NCBI RefSeq assembly: GCF_009910705.1
Contig: NZ_JAAAXJ010000005.1
Span: 62,001-126,000 of the forward strand
Direction: 5' to 3'
Length of the DNA stretch: 64,000 nucleotides
From: Microvirga arsenatis
GTDB lineage: Bacteria > Pseudomonadota > Alphaproteobacteria > Rhizobiales > Beijerinckiaceae
Shown here: positions 49,998-59,690 of the stretch, one piece after another
Position numbering within the stretch: position 1 is the first letter of the stretch
How the letters are laid out: each line of letters begins with the position of its first letter
Made by a program: the position numbers and the translations under genes
The notes under the pieces: model-generated
What the model was told of the DNA's origin: nothing
Seen by the model: only the letters and a program-made list of their open reading frames with translations
The model's database searches: none

Positions 49998-51065
49998 TCA
50001 CCGCCCCCACGTGCGCTCCAGCACGTTAACCCAGTTCTCGTAGCAGAGCTTGCGCAGGGTTGCGTCGTCGTAGCCGTGGCGGCGCATGGCGTCGACGAGC
50101 CGGGGCAGGCCGCGCACGTCGCCGATCTCGGCCGGGATGGTGGCTCCGTCGAAATCGGAGCCGAAGCCGACGCCGTCCACGCCAACATGCTCGATGAGAT
50201 GATCCATGTGGCGGATCATCTCATCGAGCGGCGTGTGGTCGTTGCGCTGGCCGTCGGGCCGGATGAAGGAGGTGGCGAAGTTCACGCCCACCATGCCGCG
50301 GCTCTCGCGGATCGCGTCAAGCTGCTTGTCCGTCAGGTTGCGCGAGTGCCGGCAGATCTCCCACGCATTGGAATGGGTGGCGACGAGCGGCGCGTCGGAG
50401 AGCCGCGCCACGTCCCAGAATCCCTTCTCGTTCAGGTGCGAGAGGTCGATCATGATCTTGAGACGGTTGCAGGCGCGTACCAGCTCGAGCCCGCGGTCCG
50501 TGAGGCCCGGCCCCGTATCCGGGGTCGAGGGATAGCGGAAGGGCACGCCGTGGCCGAAGGCGTTGGGACGGCTCCAGACCGGCCCGATGGAGCGCAGGCC
50601 GCCCTCGTAGAGCACGTCGAGCATATGGAGATCGGGGTCGATGCCCTCCGCCCCCTCGATGTGGAGGATCGCGGCGAGCTTGCCCTGATCGATGCAGTGG
50701 CGGATGTCGGCGGCGGTGCGGCAGATCTTCACCTCACCCTTCGACGCGCGTTCGATGCGCATCAGCAGCGAGGACATGTGCACCGTCACCTGCTGGCTCG
50801 AAGCCAGCGGCAGCTCCGGGGGGAGGGGCACGTCGTACTGCGCGTGGGTCATCAGCGTGTCCACGTCGACGCCCACGTTCTCGGAGGGCACATAGACCGC
50901 GAAGAACCCGCCCACGAAGCCGCCCTGCCTCATGCGCGGCCAGTCGAGATGGCCGAGATTGTCGCCCTCCAGGAAGGCCTGCTCCGGCGGGATCTTGCCG
51001 CGCATCAGGCGCAGCAGCACGTCGTTGTGGCCGTCGAAGACAGGCATCGGGGAGGAAAGGGGCAT
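49998..51065 (-). CDS. Membrane dipeptidase, renal dipeptidase family (M19)
   Basis: The 355-residue protein has the M19 metal ligands: His13 and Asp15 in FDGHNDVLLR, a glutamate in HIEGAEGID, and histidines in IDLSHLNEKGF and ATHSNAWEIC. No signal peptide is evident, so a cytoplasmic location is likely. It is the last gene of the dppABCDF-type operon, 34 bases after dppF, consistent with hydrolysing imported dipeptides. The family accepts dipeptides with D-amino acids at the C-terminus. Confidence 0.93.
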   Translation of the reverse strand: MPLSSPMPVFDGHNDVLLRLMRGKIPPEQAFLEGDNLGHLDWPRMRQGGFVGGFFAVYVPSENVGVDVDTLMTHAQYDVPLPPELPLASSQQVTVHMSSLLMRIERASKGEVKICRTAADIRHCIDQGKLAAILHIEGAEGIDPDLHMLDVLYEGGLRSIGPVWSRPNAFGHGVPFRYPSTPDTGPGLTDRGLELVRACNRLKIMIDLSHLNEKGFWDVARLSDAPLVATHSNAWEICRHSRNLTDKQLDAIRESRGMVGVNFATSFIRPDGQRNDHTPLDEMIRHMDHLIEHVGVDGVGFGSDFDGATIPAEIGDVRGLPRLVDAMRRHGYDDATLRKLCYENWVNVLERTWGR

Positions 51066-51099
51066 CGTTTCACATCGAACGGTTGGAGGTCATGAGAAG

Positions 51100-51879
<780 letters not shown>

Positions 51880-51890
51880 CGCTTCTCCCC

Positions 51891-52727
51891 TCACAAGGCC
51901 CAGGACGGGTCGCGGTTCAGGGTGGGAAGGGGGCGGACGTCGTTCGCCAGCGTGGGCAGGCAGCGCATCAGCCCTTGCGTATAGGGATGCTGAGCCTCGC
52001 GAAGGTTCTTCGCCTCCAGCTCCTCCACCACGCGCCCGGCATACATCACCAGCACCCGGTCGCAGAAGGAGGACACGAGCTTGAGATCGTGCGAGATGAA
52101 GATGAGGCCCATGCCGCGCTCGGTGACGAGCTCGTCGAGGATGCGAAGAACCTCCATGGATACCGTCACGTCGAGGGCCGAAGTCGGCTCGTCGGCGATG
52201 AGCAGGTCGGGATCGGTCACGAGCATCATGGCGATCATGGCGCGCTGGCCCATGCCGCCCGACACCTCGTGCGGGTACAGGGAGAAGACGCGGCCGGGGT
52301 CGCGCATCTTCACCGCCTCCAGCATGGCCAGCGCCTTGTCGCGGGCCTCGCTGCGGCTGGCCTTCGCATGAGCCTGATAGGCCTCGATGATCTGCTCGCC
52401 GATGGTCATGACCGGGTTGAGCGAGTATTTCGGGTCCTGCATCACCATGCTGATGCGCCCGCCGCGCAGCTCGCGGAGGGTGCGCTTCGAGGCGGTGGTG
52501 AGGTCGATGCCGTCGAAGGCGAGACGCTTCGCCGTCACCTCGCCGGGAGGCGGGGTGAGGCCGAGAATGGCGCGCCCGGTCTGCGACTTGCCGGAACCCG
52601 ACTCGCCCACGATGCCGAGTCGCTCGCGGCCGAGCTGGAAGGACACGCCGCGCACCGCCTCCACGGTGCCGGTGCGCAGGTGAAAGCGCACGCGCAGGTC
52701 TTCGACGTCGAGAAGCGGCTTCGTCAT
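51891..52727 (-). CDS. Dipeptide ABC transporter ATP-binding protein, DppD type
   Basis: The 278-residue ATPase has Walker A GESGSGKSQ, signature VSGGMGQRAM and Walker B LLIADEPTSALD, with a VISHDL-like FISHDLKLV switch. The signature motif deviates from LSGGQ (VSGGMGQ), as is frequent in DppD proteins. It overlaps dppC by 4 bases. Confidence 0.94.
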   Translation of the reverse strand: MTKPLLDVEDLRVRFHLRTGTVEAVRGVSFQLGRERLGIVGESGSGKSQTGRAILGLTPPPGEVTAKRLAFDGIDLTTASKRTLRELRGGRISMVMQDPKYSLNPVMTIGEQIIEAYQAHAKASRSEARDKALAMLEAVKMRDPGRVFSLYPHEVSGGMGQRAMIAMMLVTDPDLLIADEPTSALDVTVSMEVLRILDELVTERGMGLIFISHDLKLVSSFCDRVLVMYAGRVVEELEAKNLREAQHPYTQGLMRCLPTLANDVRPLPTLNRDPSWAL

Positions 52728-53656
52728 TTGGCGGCCTTCGGATCGAGAACGTCGCGCAGGCCGTCGCCGAGCAGGTTGAAGCCGAGGCTCACCACGAAGA
52801 TGGCGATGCCCGGCATGGCGGCGACCCACCATTGGTCGATGAGGTAGTTGCGGCCCGTCGCCACCATGGCACCCCATTCCGGCTGTGGCGGCTGCGCCCC
52901 GAGGCCAAGGAAGCCGAGGCCCGCCGCGGTGAGGATGATGCCCGCCATGTCCAGCGTCACGCGCACGATGAGCGACGAGACGCAGAGCGGCACCACGTGG
53001 CCCATGATGATGCGCGGCGTGGAGGCGCCCTGCAGGCGCACCGCCGCGATGAAGTCGCTGTTGCGGACCATCAGCGTCTCGGCGCGGGCGATGCGGGCGT
53101 AGGGGGGCCAGGACGTGATGGCAATCGCGATGATCGCGTTCTCGATCCCTGGCCCCAAGGCCGCCACGAAGGCGAGCGCCAGGATCAGGCGCGGGAAGGC
53201 GAGGAAGATGTCGGTGGTGCGCATCAGCACCGTGTCGACCCAGCCGCCGAGATAGCCGGACACCGTGCCGACCAGGAGGCCGATGGGCGTTGCGATCAGC
53301 GCCACCAGCACGATGACCAGGAGCGTGATGCGCGAGCCGTGGACGATGCGCGAGAAGATGTCCCGCCCCTGGTCGTCGGTGCCGAGCCAGAACGTCTCGC
53401 TCGGCGGCAGCAGGCGCTCCGTGCGCAAGTCGCCGCCGGCGACGGGAGAATAGGGAGCGATCACGTCGGCGAAGATCGCCATGAGGATCAGGAGTACGAC
53501 GATGCCTAAGCCCACCACCGCGAGCGGGTTCCGGGTGAAGGCGCGCCAGCCGAGATAGAAGCGGCCGAGGCGGGCCTGCCAGCGGGAATTCGGCTCGGGC
53601 GAGAGCAGCCAGGCACGGAGGCTTGACGGTTGTTCGGCGAGAGGGCTGCCTGCCAT
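52724..53656 (-). CDS. Dipeptide ABC transporter permease, DppC type
   Basis: The ATG at 53656 gives 310 residues with an N-terminal cytoplasmic extension and six helices. It has FWLGTDDQGRDIFSRI at about 90-105 and the EAA-type segment ARAETLMVRNSDFIAAVRLQ that contacts the ATPases. It shares its ATG with the last base of dppB (TGATG arrangement), indicating translational coupling. Confidence 0.94.
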   Translation of the reverse strand: MAGSPLAEQPSSLRAWLLSPEPNSRWQARLGRFYLGWRAFTRNPLAVVGLGIVVLLILMAIFADVIAPYSPVAGGDLRTERLLPPSETFWLGTDDQGRDIFSRIVHGSRITLLVIVLVALIATPIGLLVGTVSGYLGGWVDTVLMRTTDIFLAFPRLILALAFVAALGPGIENAIIAIAITSWPPYARIARAETLMVRNSDFIAAVRLQGASTPRIIMGHVVPLCVSSLIVRVTLDMAGIILTAAGLGFLGLGAQPPQPEWGAMVATGRNYLIDQWWVAAMPGIAIFVVSLGFNLLGDGLRDVLDPKAAK

Positions 53657-54714
53657 CAGCGGGTCCTCGGATCGAGCAGACGGTAGAGCAGGTCGGACAC
53701 GAGATTGAGCAGCACGAAGACGGTTCCGATCACGAGGGTTCCGCCGAGCACCGCATTCATGTCCGCGTTCTGCAGGGAATTGGTGATGTACTGGCCCAGT
53801 CCCGGCCAGGCGAACACCGTCTCGGTGAGCACCGAGCCTTCGAGCAGGTTGGCATAGGAGAGGGCGATGACCGTAATCAGGGGCACGGCCGCGTTGCGCA
53901 GGGCGTGGCGCCAGATCACGCGTGCCTCGGAGAGGCCCTTCACGCGCGCCGCGATCACGTATTCCTGCGCCAGCTCGTTGAGCATGAAGGAGCGCGTCAT
54001 GCGGCTGATGTAGGCGAGCGAGAAATAGCCCAGCAGGCACGCGGGCAGGATGACGTGGGACACCGCGTCCCAGAACGCATCCCATTGCCCCTGCATGGCG
54101 GTGTCCAGGAGCACGATGCCGGTCACGGGCGTGTAGAGGTAGGAATAGGTCACGTCGATGCGCCCCGGTCCCGCCACCCAGCCGAGCTTGGCGTAGAACA
54201 GCAACAGGCCCATGAGACCGAGCCAGAAGATGGGCACGGAATAGCCCACGAGGCCGAGCACGCGCACGAACTGGTCGATCAGCGTGCCGCGCTTCACCGC
54301 GGCGAGAACGCCGAGCGGAACGCCGATGATGACGCCGATCAGGGTCCCGAGGGTCGCAAGCTCCAGCGTCGCGGGAAAGACGTTGGCGATGTCCGTCATC
54401 ACCGGGTTCGTGGTGAGAACGGAATTGCCGAAATCGCCGGTCGCCGCCTTCTTCACGTAGATGACGAACTGCTCGATCAAGGGACGGTCGAGGCCAAGCT
54501 CCGTCCGGACGCGCTCGTAGACATGAGCGGGGGCGCGGTCGCCGACGATGGCGATCACAGGGTCGATGGGGACGACGCGGCCGATGAAGAAGGTGACGGC
54601 CACGAGGCCGAGGAGGGTCGTCGCCAGGATAACGACGAACTGAGCGAGTTGCTTAAGGAAGGAGCGGAGGGCACTGCCGTGCCCTCCGCCCCCGTTCATG
54701 ACTGCTGAAACCAT
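53656..54714 (-). CDS. Dipeptide ABC transporter permease, DppB type
   Basis: The 352-residue protein has six helices, a periplasmic loop with the family segment LGLDRPLIEQFVIYV, and the inner-membrane EAA-like motif AQEYVIAARVKGLSEARVIW. It lies 7 bases after dppA. The N-terminal start at 54714 has two near ATG codons; the second is at 54699. Confidence 0.94.
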   Translation of the reverse strand: MVSAVMNGGGGHGSALRSFLKQLAQFVVILATTLLGLVAVTFFIGRVVPIDPVIAIVGDRAPAHVYERVRTELGLDRPLIEQFVIYVKKAATGDFGNSVLTTNPVMTDIANVFPATLELATLGTLIGVIIGVPLGVLAAVKRGTLIDQFVRVLGLVGYSVPIFWLGLMGLLLFYAKLGWVAGPGRIDVTYSYLYTPVTGIVLLDTAMQGQWDAFWDAVSHVILPACLLGYFSLAYISRMTRSFMLNELAQEYVIAARVKGLSEARVIWRHALRNAAVPLITVIALSYANLLEGSVLTETVFAWPGLGQYITNSLQNADMNAVLGGTLVIGTVFVLLNLVSDLLYRLLDPRTR

Positions 54715-54721
54715 CGAGGCG

Positions 54722-56317
54722 TCAGTTCTTCTTGGTCTGGGACACGTCGTTGTCGCTGAACGACGGGCCGAGGACGAAGTTGTCCACGTTCTTGCGCACG
54801 GCGGCGACTTCCGTCTGCTGCAGGAAGATCACGAACGGGCCGTCGTCGGCAACCGACTTCTGCAGCTCCTTGTACATCTGCGCACGCTTCTCGCCGTCAC
54901 GCTCCATCACCGCAGCGCGGGTCTTGGCGGTCAGCGGGCCCGGATCCCAGGCATTGCGCCAGGCGAGGGGCTTGGCCTTCGCGTTGTCCGAGTTGTCCTC
55001 GTTGGCCGCGAAGGTGTCGGCGTTCGAGTTCGGGTCCTGATAATCCGAGCCCCAGTTGCCGATATAGATGTCGTGCTGGCGGGCGCGGTACTTGGTCAGG
55101 GCCTGCTTGGAGTCCATCGGCAGGATCTCGAGCTTAATGCCCGCCTGCGCGAAGGTCGACTGCATGGCCTGGGCGATGCCCATGATCTCCGAGGTGGAGC
55201 GGGTGTCCATGGTCACCGAGAAGCCGTCCTTCAGGCCGGCCTTGGCCAGAAGCTCCTTCGCCTTGGCGATGTCCAGCTTGTAGGGGTTGTTCGTCTCGGC
55301 GCCGAGGAAGCCCTTGGGCAGGAAGTTCTGATGAACGTCGCCCTTGTACTTCATGATCGTGTCGGCGATCGCCTGGTAGTCGATGAGGTACTTGAGGGCC
55401 TGGCGAACCTCGGGCTTGGCCAGGTTCGGGTTCTTCTGGTTGAGGCCGAGATAGTAGACCGTGCCCTTAGGCGCGCTCTGGATCTTGATGTCCGGGTTCT
55501 TGGAGACCGCGGTGATCTCTTCCGGGTTCAGGTTGCGGGCCACGTCGATGTCGCCCTTCTCGAGCAGAAGGCGCTGGCTGGCGGTCTCCTTGATATGGCG
55601 GAAGATGACGCGGGCGAGAGGGGTCTTCTTCTCGTAATTCGGGTTGCGCTCCAGGACCAGGACCTCGTTGGCCTTCCAGTCGCGCATGATGTAGGGGCCG
55701 GAGCCGGCATACTTCGTCTTGAGCCAGTTGTAGCCCCAGTCGCCGTCCTTCTCGTTCTGGGTCACCAGCTTCTTGTCGACGATCGAGGCGACCGAGTTGC
55801 CGAGGCAGTAGAGAACCAGGGTCGGGGCGTAGGGCTTGTCCACCTCGATGGTGAGCTCCATCGGCCCGGTCTGCTTGATCTTGTCCTTCACGTTGTCCTT
55901 CGTGAAGCCGAACTGGCCCAGGATGAAGGCCGGGGTCTTGTCGAGCGTAACGGCGCGGTGGAGCGAGTAGACCACGTCCTCGGCCGTGATCGGGTTGCCG
56001 GAGGCGAACTTCCTGTTGGGCTTGATCTTGAAGGTATAGGTCTTGCCGTCCGGGGAGACCGTCCAGGACTCCGCGACCTGGCCGTAGATCTTGGACACGT
56101 CCTTGATGTCGTAGGCGACCAGGCGCTCATAGGTGTTGCCCATGATCTCGGACGCGCTGAACTCGAACACCTCGGCCGGATCGAGCGTAATGATGTCGTC
56201 GCTCTGCCAGGCCTGGACGAGGGTGTCCGGCGGGGTCGCTGCCTGTACAGCAGAGAACGAGGTCGCCATGGTGACGACCATGGCGGCGGATAGGAGGAAT
56301 TTCGGAAGCATCTTCAT
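54722..56317 (-). CDS. Dipeptide ABC transporter substrate-binding protein, DppA type
   Basis: The frame stays open far upstream into the antisense of argH, but the ATG at 56317 starts a normal signal peptide ending AVQA near 26. The 531-residue mature-length protein has the SBP family 5 features: SDDIITLDPAEVFEFSASEI near the start, FKIKPNRKFASGNPITAEDV, and the C-terminal GNWGSDYQDPNSNADTF. It captures dipeptides in the periplasm for DppBCDF. Confidence 0.95.
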   Translation of the reverse strand: MKMLPKFLLSAAMVVTMATSFSAVQAATPPDTLVQAWQSDDIITLDPAEVFEFSASEIMGNTYERLVAYDIKDVSKIYGQVAESWTVSPDGKTYTFKIKPNRKFASGNPITAEDVVYSLHRAVTLDKTPAFILGQFGFTKDNVKDKIKQTGPMELTIEVDKPYAPTLVLYCLGNSVASIVDKKLVTQNEKDGDWGYNWLKTKYAGSGPYIMRDWKANEVLVLERNPNYEKKTPLARVIFRHIKETASQRLLLEKGDIDVARNLNPEEITAVSKNPDIKIQSAPKGTVYYLGLNQKNPNLAKPEVRQALKYLIDYQAIADTIMKYKGDVHQNFLPKGFLGAETNNPYKLDIAKAKELLAKAGLKDGFSVTMDTRSTSEIMGIAQAMQSTFAQAGIKLEILPMDSKQALTKYRARQHDIYIGNWGSDYQDPNSNADTFAANEDNSDNAKAKPLAWRNAWDPGPLTAKTRAAVMERDGEKRAQMYKELQKSVADDGPFVIFLQQTEVAAVRKNVDNFVLGPSFSDNDVSQTKKN

Positions 56318-56524
56318 TTGGCCAGTTCCCTTAGGAGCGCTCGGAGCGCTTTTTGTTGCGCCAGTATGAATGCAAATCACACGAGCGCTGTCGAGTCTAT
56401 CAACTGGTTTTAAACTGGCAAACTTTGCACAGGCCCTGCCCAATCGCGGTGCAGCAATCCGGGTTGGCCTCGGGGCGCAATCTGTGGCAAAGGCTCCCGA
56501 ACCTTCTCGATGGGATGAAGCACA

Positions 56525-57925
56525 GTGTCCGAAGAAGCCAAGAAACCCGGTGCCAACGCCATGTGGGGCGGGCGGTTCTCCTCCTCGCCCAGCGCGCTCA
56601 TGGAAGCCATCAATGCCTCCATCGACTTCGACAAGCGGCTGGCCTCCCAGGACATCCAGGGCTCCATCGCCCACAGCGCCATGCTGGCGAAGCAGGGGAT
56701 CATCGCCGAGAGCGACCGGGATGCGATCCATCAGGGGTTGCAGCGGGTGCTGGGCGAGATCGAGTCCGGCTCCTTCGCCTTCTCCACGGCGCTGGAGGAC
56801 ATCCACATGAACGTGGAAAGCCGCCTGCGCGAGATCATCGGCGATCCGGCGGCCCGCCTGCACACGGCCAGGAGCCGGAACGACCAGGTGGCCCTCGACG
56901 CCCGCCTCTGGGTGCGCGAGGCCCACGACCGGGCGGACGAACAGCTGACCGGCCTCATCAAGGCGCTCCTCGACAAGGCCGAGGCCCACGCCGGCACCGT
57001 GATGCCTGGCTTTACCCATCTCCAGAGTGCCCAGCCGGTAACCTTCGGGCATCACCTCATGGCCTATGTGGAGATGTTCGGCCGCGACCGCAGCCGCATC
57101 CGCGACTCCCGCCGGCGCCTGAACGAGTGCCCCCTGGGTGCCGGCGCGCTCGCCGGAACGTCCTTCCCCATCGACCGGCACATGACCGCGAAGGCGCTCG
57201 GCTTCGACGGGCCGACCCGCAACTCCCTCGACACCGTTTCGGACCGGGACAGCCTTCTGGAGTTCATGGCCGCCGCCTCCATCTGCGCCGTGCACCTGTC
57301 GCGGCTTGCGGAGGAAATCATCATCTGGATGTCGGCTCCTTTTGGCTTCGTGCGCCTGCCGGACCGCTGGACCACCGGCTCCAGCATGATGCCCCAGAAG
57401 CGCAATCCCGACGCCGCCGAGCTGGTGCGCGGCAAGACCGGGCGCGTGATCGGCGCGCTCGTCTCCCTGCTCACCGTCATGAAGGGCCTGCCGCTCGCCT
57501 ATTCCAAGGACATGCAGGAGGACAAGGAGCAGGTCTTCGACGCCGCCGACACCCTCGAGATCGTGCTCGCCGCCACCACCGGCATGATCCGGGACCTGGA
57601 GCCCGTGCCGGAGCGCATGGCGGCGGTGGCCGGGGCCGGGTTCTCCACCGCGACGGACTTGGCCGACTGGCTCGTGCGCAGCCTCGGCATCCCCTTCCGC
57701 GACGCCCACCATGTCACCGGACGCATCGTCTCCGAGGCGGAGAGGCGGGACTGCACCCTGGAGGAGCTGCCCCTCGACGCCATGCAGGCGGTGGAGCCCA
57801 GGATCCATCAGGGCATCTACGACGTGCTCGGCGTCGAGAACTCCGTCCGCTCCCGCACGAGCTTCGGGGGTACGTCCCCGGTCCGGGTGGCCGAGCAGAT
57901 CGCCTGGTGGCGGGAGCGGGTCTAG
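56525..57925 (+). CDS. argH: Argininosuccinate lyase
   Basis: The 466-residue protein (GTG start) is full-length ArgH, cleaving argininosuccinate to arginine and fumarate. It has the N-terminal GGRFSSSPS, the HTARSRNDQ and [16 protein letters not shown] substrate motifs, and the fumarase-family signature [12 protein letters not shown] with catalytic serine. In many Hyphomicrobiales argH lies beside lptM-lysA and tlpA; here those genes lie 47 kb away. Confidence 0.97.
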   Translation: MSEEAKKPGANAMWGGRFSSSPSALMEAINASIDFDKRLASQDIQGSIAHSAMLAKQGIIAESDRDAIHQGLQRVLGEIESGSFAFSTALEDIHMNVESRLREIIGDPAARLHTARSRNDQVALDARLWVREAHDRADEQLTGLIKALLDKAEAHAGTVMPGFTHLQSAQPVTFGHHLMAYVEMFGRDRSRIRDSRRRLNECPLGAGALAGTSFPIDRHMTAKALGFDGPTRNSLDTVSDRDSLLEFMAAASICAVHLSRLAEEIIIWMSAPFGFVRLPDRWTTGSSMMPQKRNPDAAELVRGKTGRVIGALVSLLTVMKGLPLAYSKDMQEDKEQVFDAADTLEIVLAATTGMIRDLEPVPERMAAVAGAGFSTATDLADWLVRSLGIPFRDAHHVTGRIVSEAERRDCTLEELPLDAMQAVEPRIHQGIYDVLGVENSVRSRTSFGGTSPVRVAEQIAWWRERV

Positions 57926-57989
57926 GCCTGCTGCCCCACCTTCCGTTTACCCTGGAATCCGGTCCCTGCCGGAGCGGCTTGGCAGGGGT

Positions 57990-58018
57990 CTTGATAGGGC
58001 AGGGCGCGGTATCCATAT
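57990..58018 (+). promoter_or_regulatory. Candidate heat-shock (sigma-32) promoter of hsp20
   Basis: CTTGATA (57990-57996), a 14-base spacer and ATCCATAT (58011-58018) resemble the sigma-32 consensus CTTGAAA-N13-17-CCCCATNT, with one mismatch in the -35 box and two in the -10. It would start transcription near 58025, just before a series of hairpins. Confidence 0.45.
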
Positions 58019-58028
58019 TGCTGGCAGC

Positions 58029-58105
58029 GGCTCGGTTTCGAGCCACTTGAGTGCCGCACCAGCGGGCTCAAAACCCAACCGAAGTGCCTCTAACCTTGGG
58101 CTTCG
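58029..58105 (+). promoter_or_regulatory. Structured leader of hsp20, possible RNA thermometer
   Basis: Three consecutive hairpins fit between the candidate promoter and the ATG: GGCTCG/CGAGCC (58029-58044), TTGAG plus CCGC with GCGG plus CTCAA (58047-58071) and CGAAG with CTTCG (58080-58105), the last ending 3 bases before the ATG. Multi-hairpin leaders before small heat-shock genes are typical of ROSE-type thermometers in rhizobia. No strong AGGAG sequence is visible, so the sequestered site is uncertain. Confidence 0.45.
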
Positions 58106-58108
58106 AAC

Positions 58109-58543
58109 ATGTCGCGTCAGTCGCCCTTCGGGCATCCGTTTCTGTTAGGCTTCGACGAGATCGAGCAGGCGCTCGACCGGGTCGCCAAGGCGGCAGGGGA
58201 CGGTTACCCGCCCTACAACATCGAGCGTCTGGCTCGAACCGAGAACGCTCCCGAACGCCTCCGCATCACCCTGGCCGTCGCCGGATTCACCCGGGACCAG
58301 CTGGAGGTGACCCTGGAGGAGAACCAGCTCGTCATCCGGGGGCGTCAGTCCGACGACAAGACAAGGCACTTCCTTCATCGCGGCATCGCCGCCCGTCAGT
58401 TCCAGCGCACCTTCCTCCTCGTCGATGGCATGGAGGTGATGGGCGCGGACCTGTCCAACGGGCTCCTGTCGATCGATCTCGTCCGGCCGGAGCCGGAGCG
58501 GATCATCCGCAAGATCGACATCAGCGCACCGGACAAGGTGTGA
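58109..58543 (+). CDS. Small heat-shock protein, Hsp20 family
   Basis: The 144-residue protein has the short N-terminal PFLLGFDEIEQALDRV used by IbpA-type proteins and an alpha-crystallin domain (about 38-130) with LRITLAVAGFTRDQLEV, the LVIRGRQ strand and RQFQRTFLLVDG. The C-terminal I-x-I type tail is weak. It acts as an ATP-independent holdase. DUF1150 follows by 19 bases, a pair conserved in alphaproteobacteria. Confidence 0.95.
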   Translation: MSRQSPFGHPFLLGFDEIEQALDRVAKAAGDGYPPYNIERLARTENAPERLRITLAVAGFTRDQLEVTLEENQLVIRGRQSDDKTRHFLHRGIAARQFQRTFLLVDGMEVMGADLSNGLLSIDLVRPEPERIIRKIDISAPDKV

Positions 58544-58562
58544 CGGCATCCGCAACAAGGAG

Positions 58563-58829
58563 ATGTCCATGAACTCCCATTTCAGCAATCGCCCCATCCC
58601 GGATGTTTCGGAACTCGCGACCCTGGGCCTTGGCCAGATGGCCTATGTGAAGCCGCTTCGATCCGACGAGGTCGCCCGGCTCTTTCCCCAGGCTCCCAGG
58701 CTCCAGCCCGGCATGCGCCTCTTCGCGCTGCTCTCGGCTAGCGGCGAGCCCATCCTGCTCACCGACAACCGCGACGCTGCGGTCGCCAACGCCTGGGCGC
58801 ATGACCTGACCACGGTGAGCCTGCACTAG
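58563..58829 (+). CDS. DUF1150 family protein
   Basis: This 88-residue protein has the family segment LGLGQMAYVKPLRSDEV and the C-terminal LFALLSASGEPILLTDNRDAA. It is a small soluble protein of unknown function found after hsp20 genes, which suggests a role in heat-stress physiology. AAGGAG lies seven bases upstream of the ATG. Confidence 0.93.
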   Translation: MSMNSHFSNRPIPDVSELATLGLGQMAYVKPLRSDEVARLFPQAPRLQPGMRLFALLSASGEPILLTDNRDAAVANAWAHDLTTVSLH

Positions 58830-58851
58830 GCTCACCCTCCCGTCCTGCAAC

Positions 58852-59607
58852 TCAGGCGATCGCTGCAACCGCCGCGATCAACCGTTCGATGTCCTCGGGC
58901 CGCGAGAGACGGTGATCGCCGTCCTTGATCAGGGTGAGGGACACGCTGTCCCCGGGCAGGTGCTCGACCAGCTCGAGCGCGTGGCTCCAGGGCACGTCTG
59001 GGTCCTGCATGCCCTGGAGGATATGAACGGGGCAGCCGGTCCGGATGGGCCGCCCGAGCAGCAGGTGCCGGCGGCCGTCCTCGATCAGCCGCCAGGTGAT
59101 CGGATAGGGACCGTCGGAATAGGCCGAGGGCCGGTGATAGACGCCGGTCTCCTGGATGCTGCGCTTCAGTTCCTCGGGGAAGCGCTCCCACATCAGCCGC
59201 TCGGACATGTCCACCGCCGGCGCGATGAGCACCATCCCTGCGGGGGCGAGATCCGGGCGCTTCTCCGCGAGGTGGCGCGCCGCCAGAAGGCTGATCCAGC
59301 CCCCCATGGACGAGCCGACGAGGATCGGGCGCTCCCTCACGAAGGCTTCGATGACCGCGAGCGCCTCTTCCAGCCAGCGCGAGATCGTTCCCTCCTCGAA
59401 GACGCCGCCGGATTCCCCGTGCCCGCTGTAGTCGAAGCGCACGATGGCCCTGCCGGACCTTTCGGCCCATTCGTCGAGGGCGGTCGCCTTGGTGGCCCGC
59501 ATGTCCGACTTGAAGCCGCCGAGCCAGACCACGGGCGGGCCCTTGCCCTCCCGGGCGAGAACGGCGATGGGGCGGGCATCCTGGCCGACCGTGACGCTTT
59601 GCGGCAT
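58852..59607 (-). CDS. Alpha/beta fold hydrolase
   Basis: The ATG at 59607 begins the family homology and gives 251 residues; an ATG at 59646 would add 13 residues. The nucleophile elbow is VGSSMGGW (Ser100). FDYSGHGESGG at 58-68 supplies the HG motif, and the acid and His lie near MQDPDVPW and KDGDHRLSRPEDI. The substrate is unknown. It is divergent from the glycosyltransferase gene. Confidence 0.88.
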   Translation of the reverse strand: MPQSVTVGQDARPIAVLAREGKGPPVVWLGGFKSDMRATKATALDEWAERSGRAIVRFDYSGHGESGGVFEEGTISRWLEEALAVIEAFVRERPILVGSSMGGWISLLAARHLAEKRPDLAPAGMVLIAPAVDMSERLMWERFPEELKRSIQETGVYHRPSAYSDGPYPITWRLIEDGRRHLLLGRPIRTGCPVHILQGMQDPDVPWSHALELVEHLPGDSVSLTLIKDGDHRLSRPEDIERLIAAVAAIA

Positions 59608-59690
59608 GGTTAACTCATCCTCAACTGCTTTGAAGCAAGCGTTCATAGACGATTCTTTCGGACGATTCTTTTGAGAAGGCTCTGACTTCC

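Noticed and set aside
56336-56350. AGCGC/GCGCT hairpin followed by T-run on the plus strand upstream of argH
   Set aside because: No plus-strand gene ends there; on the minus strand it lies in the dppA leader without a T-run. The stem is only five pairs.
56318-57808. Upstream extension of the dppA reading frame across argH antisense
   Set aside because: The signal peptide starting at 56317 defines the true N-terminus; the extension has no homology and lies opposite argH.
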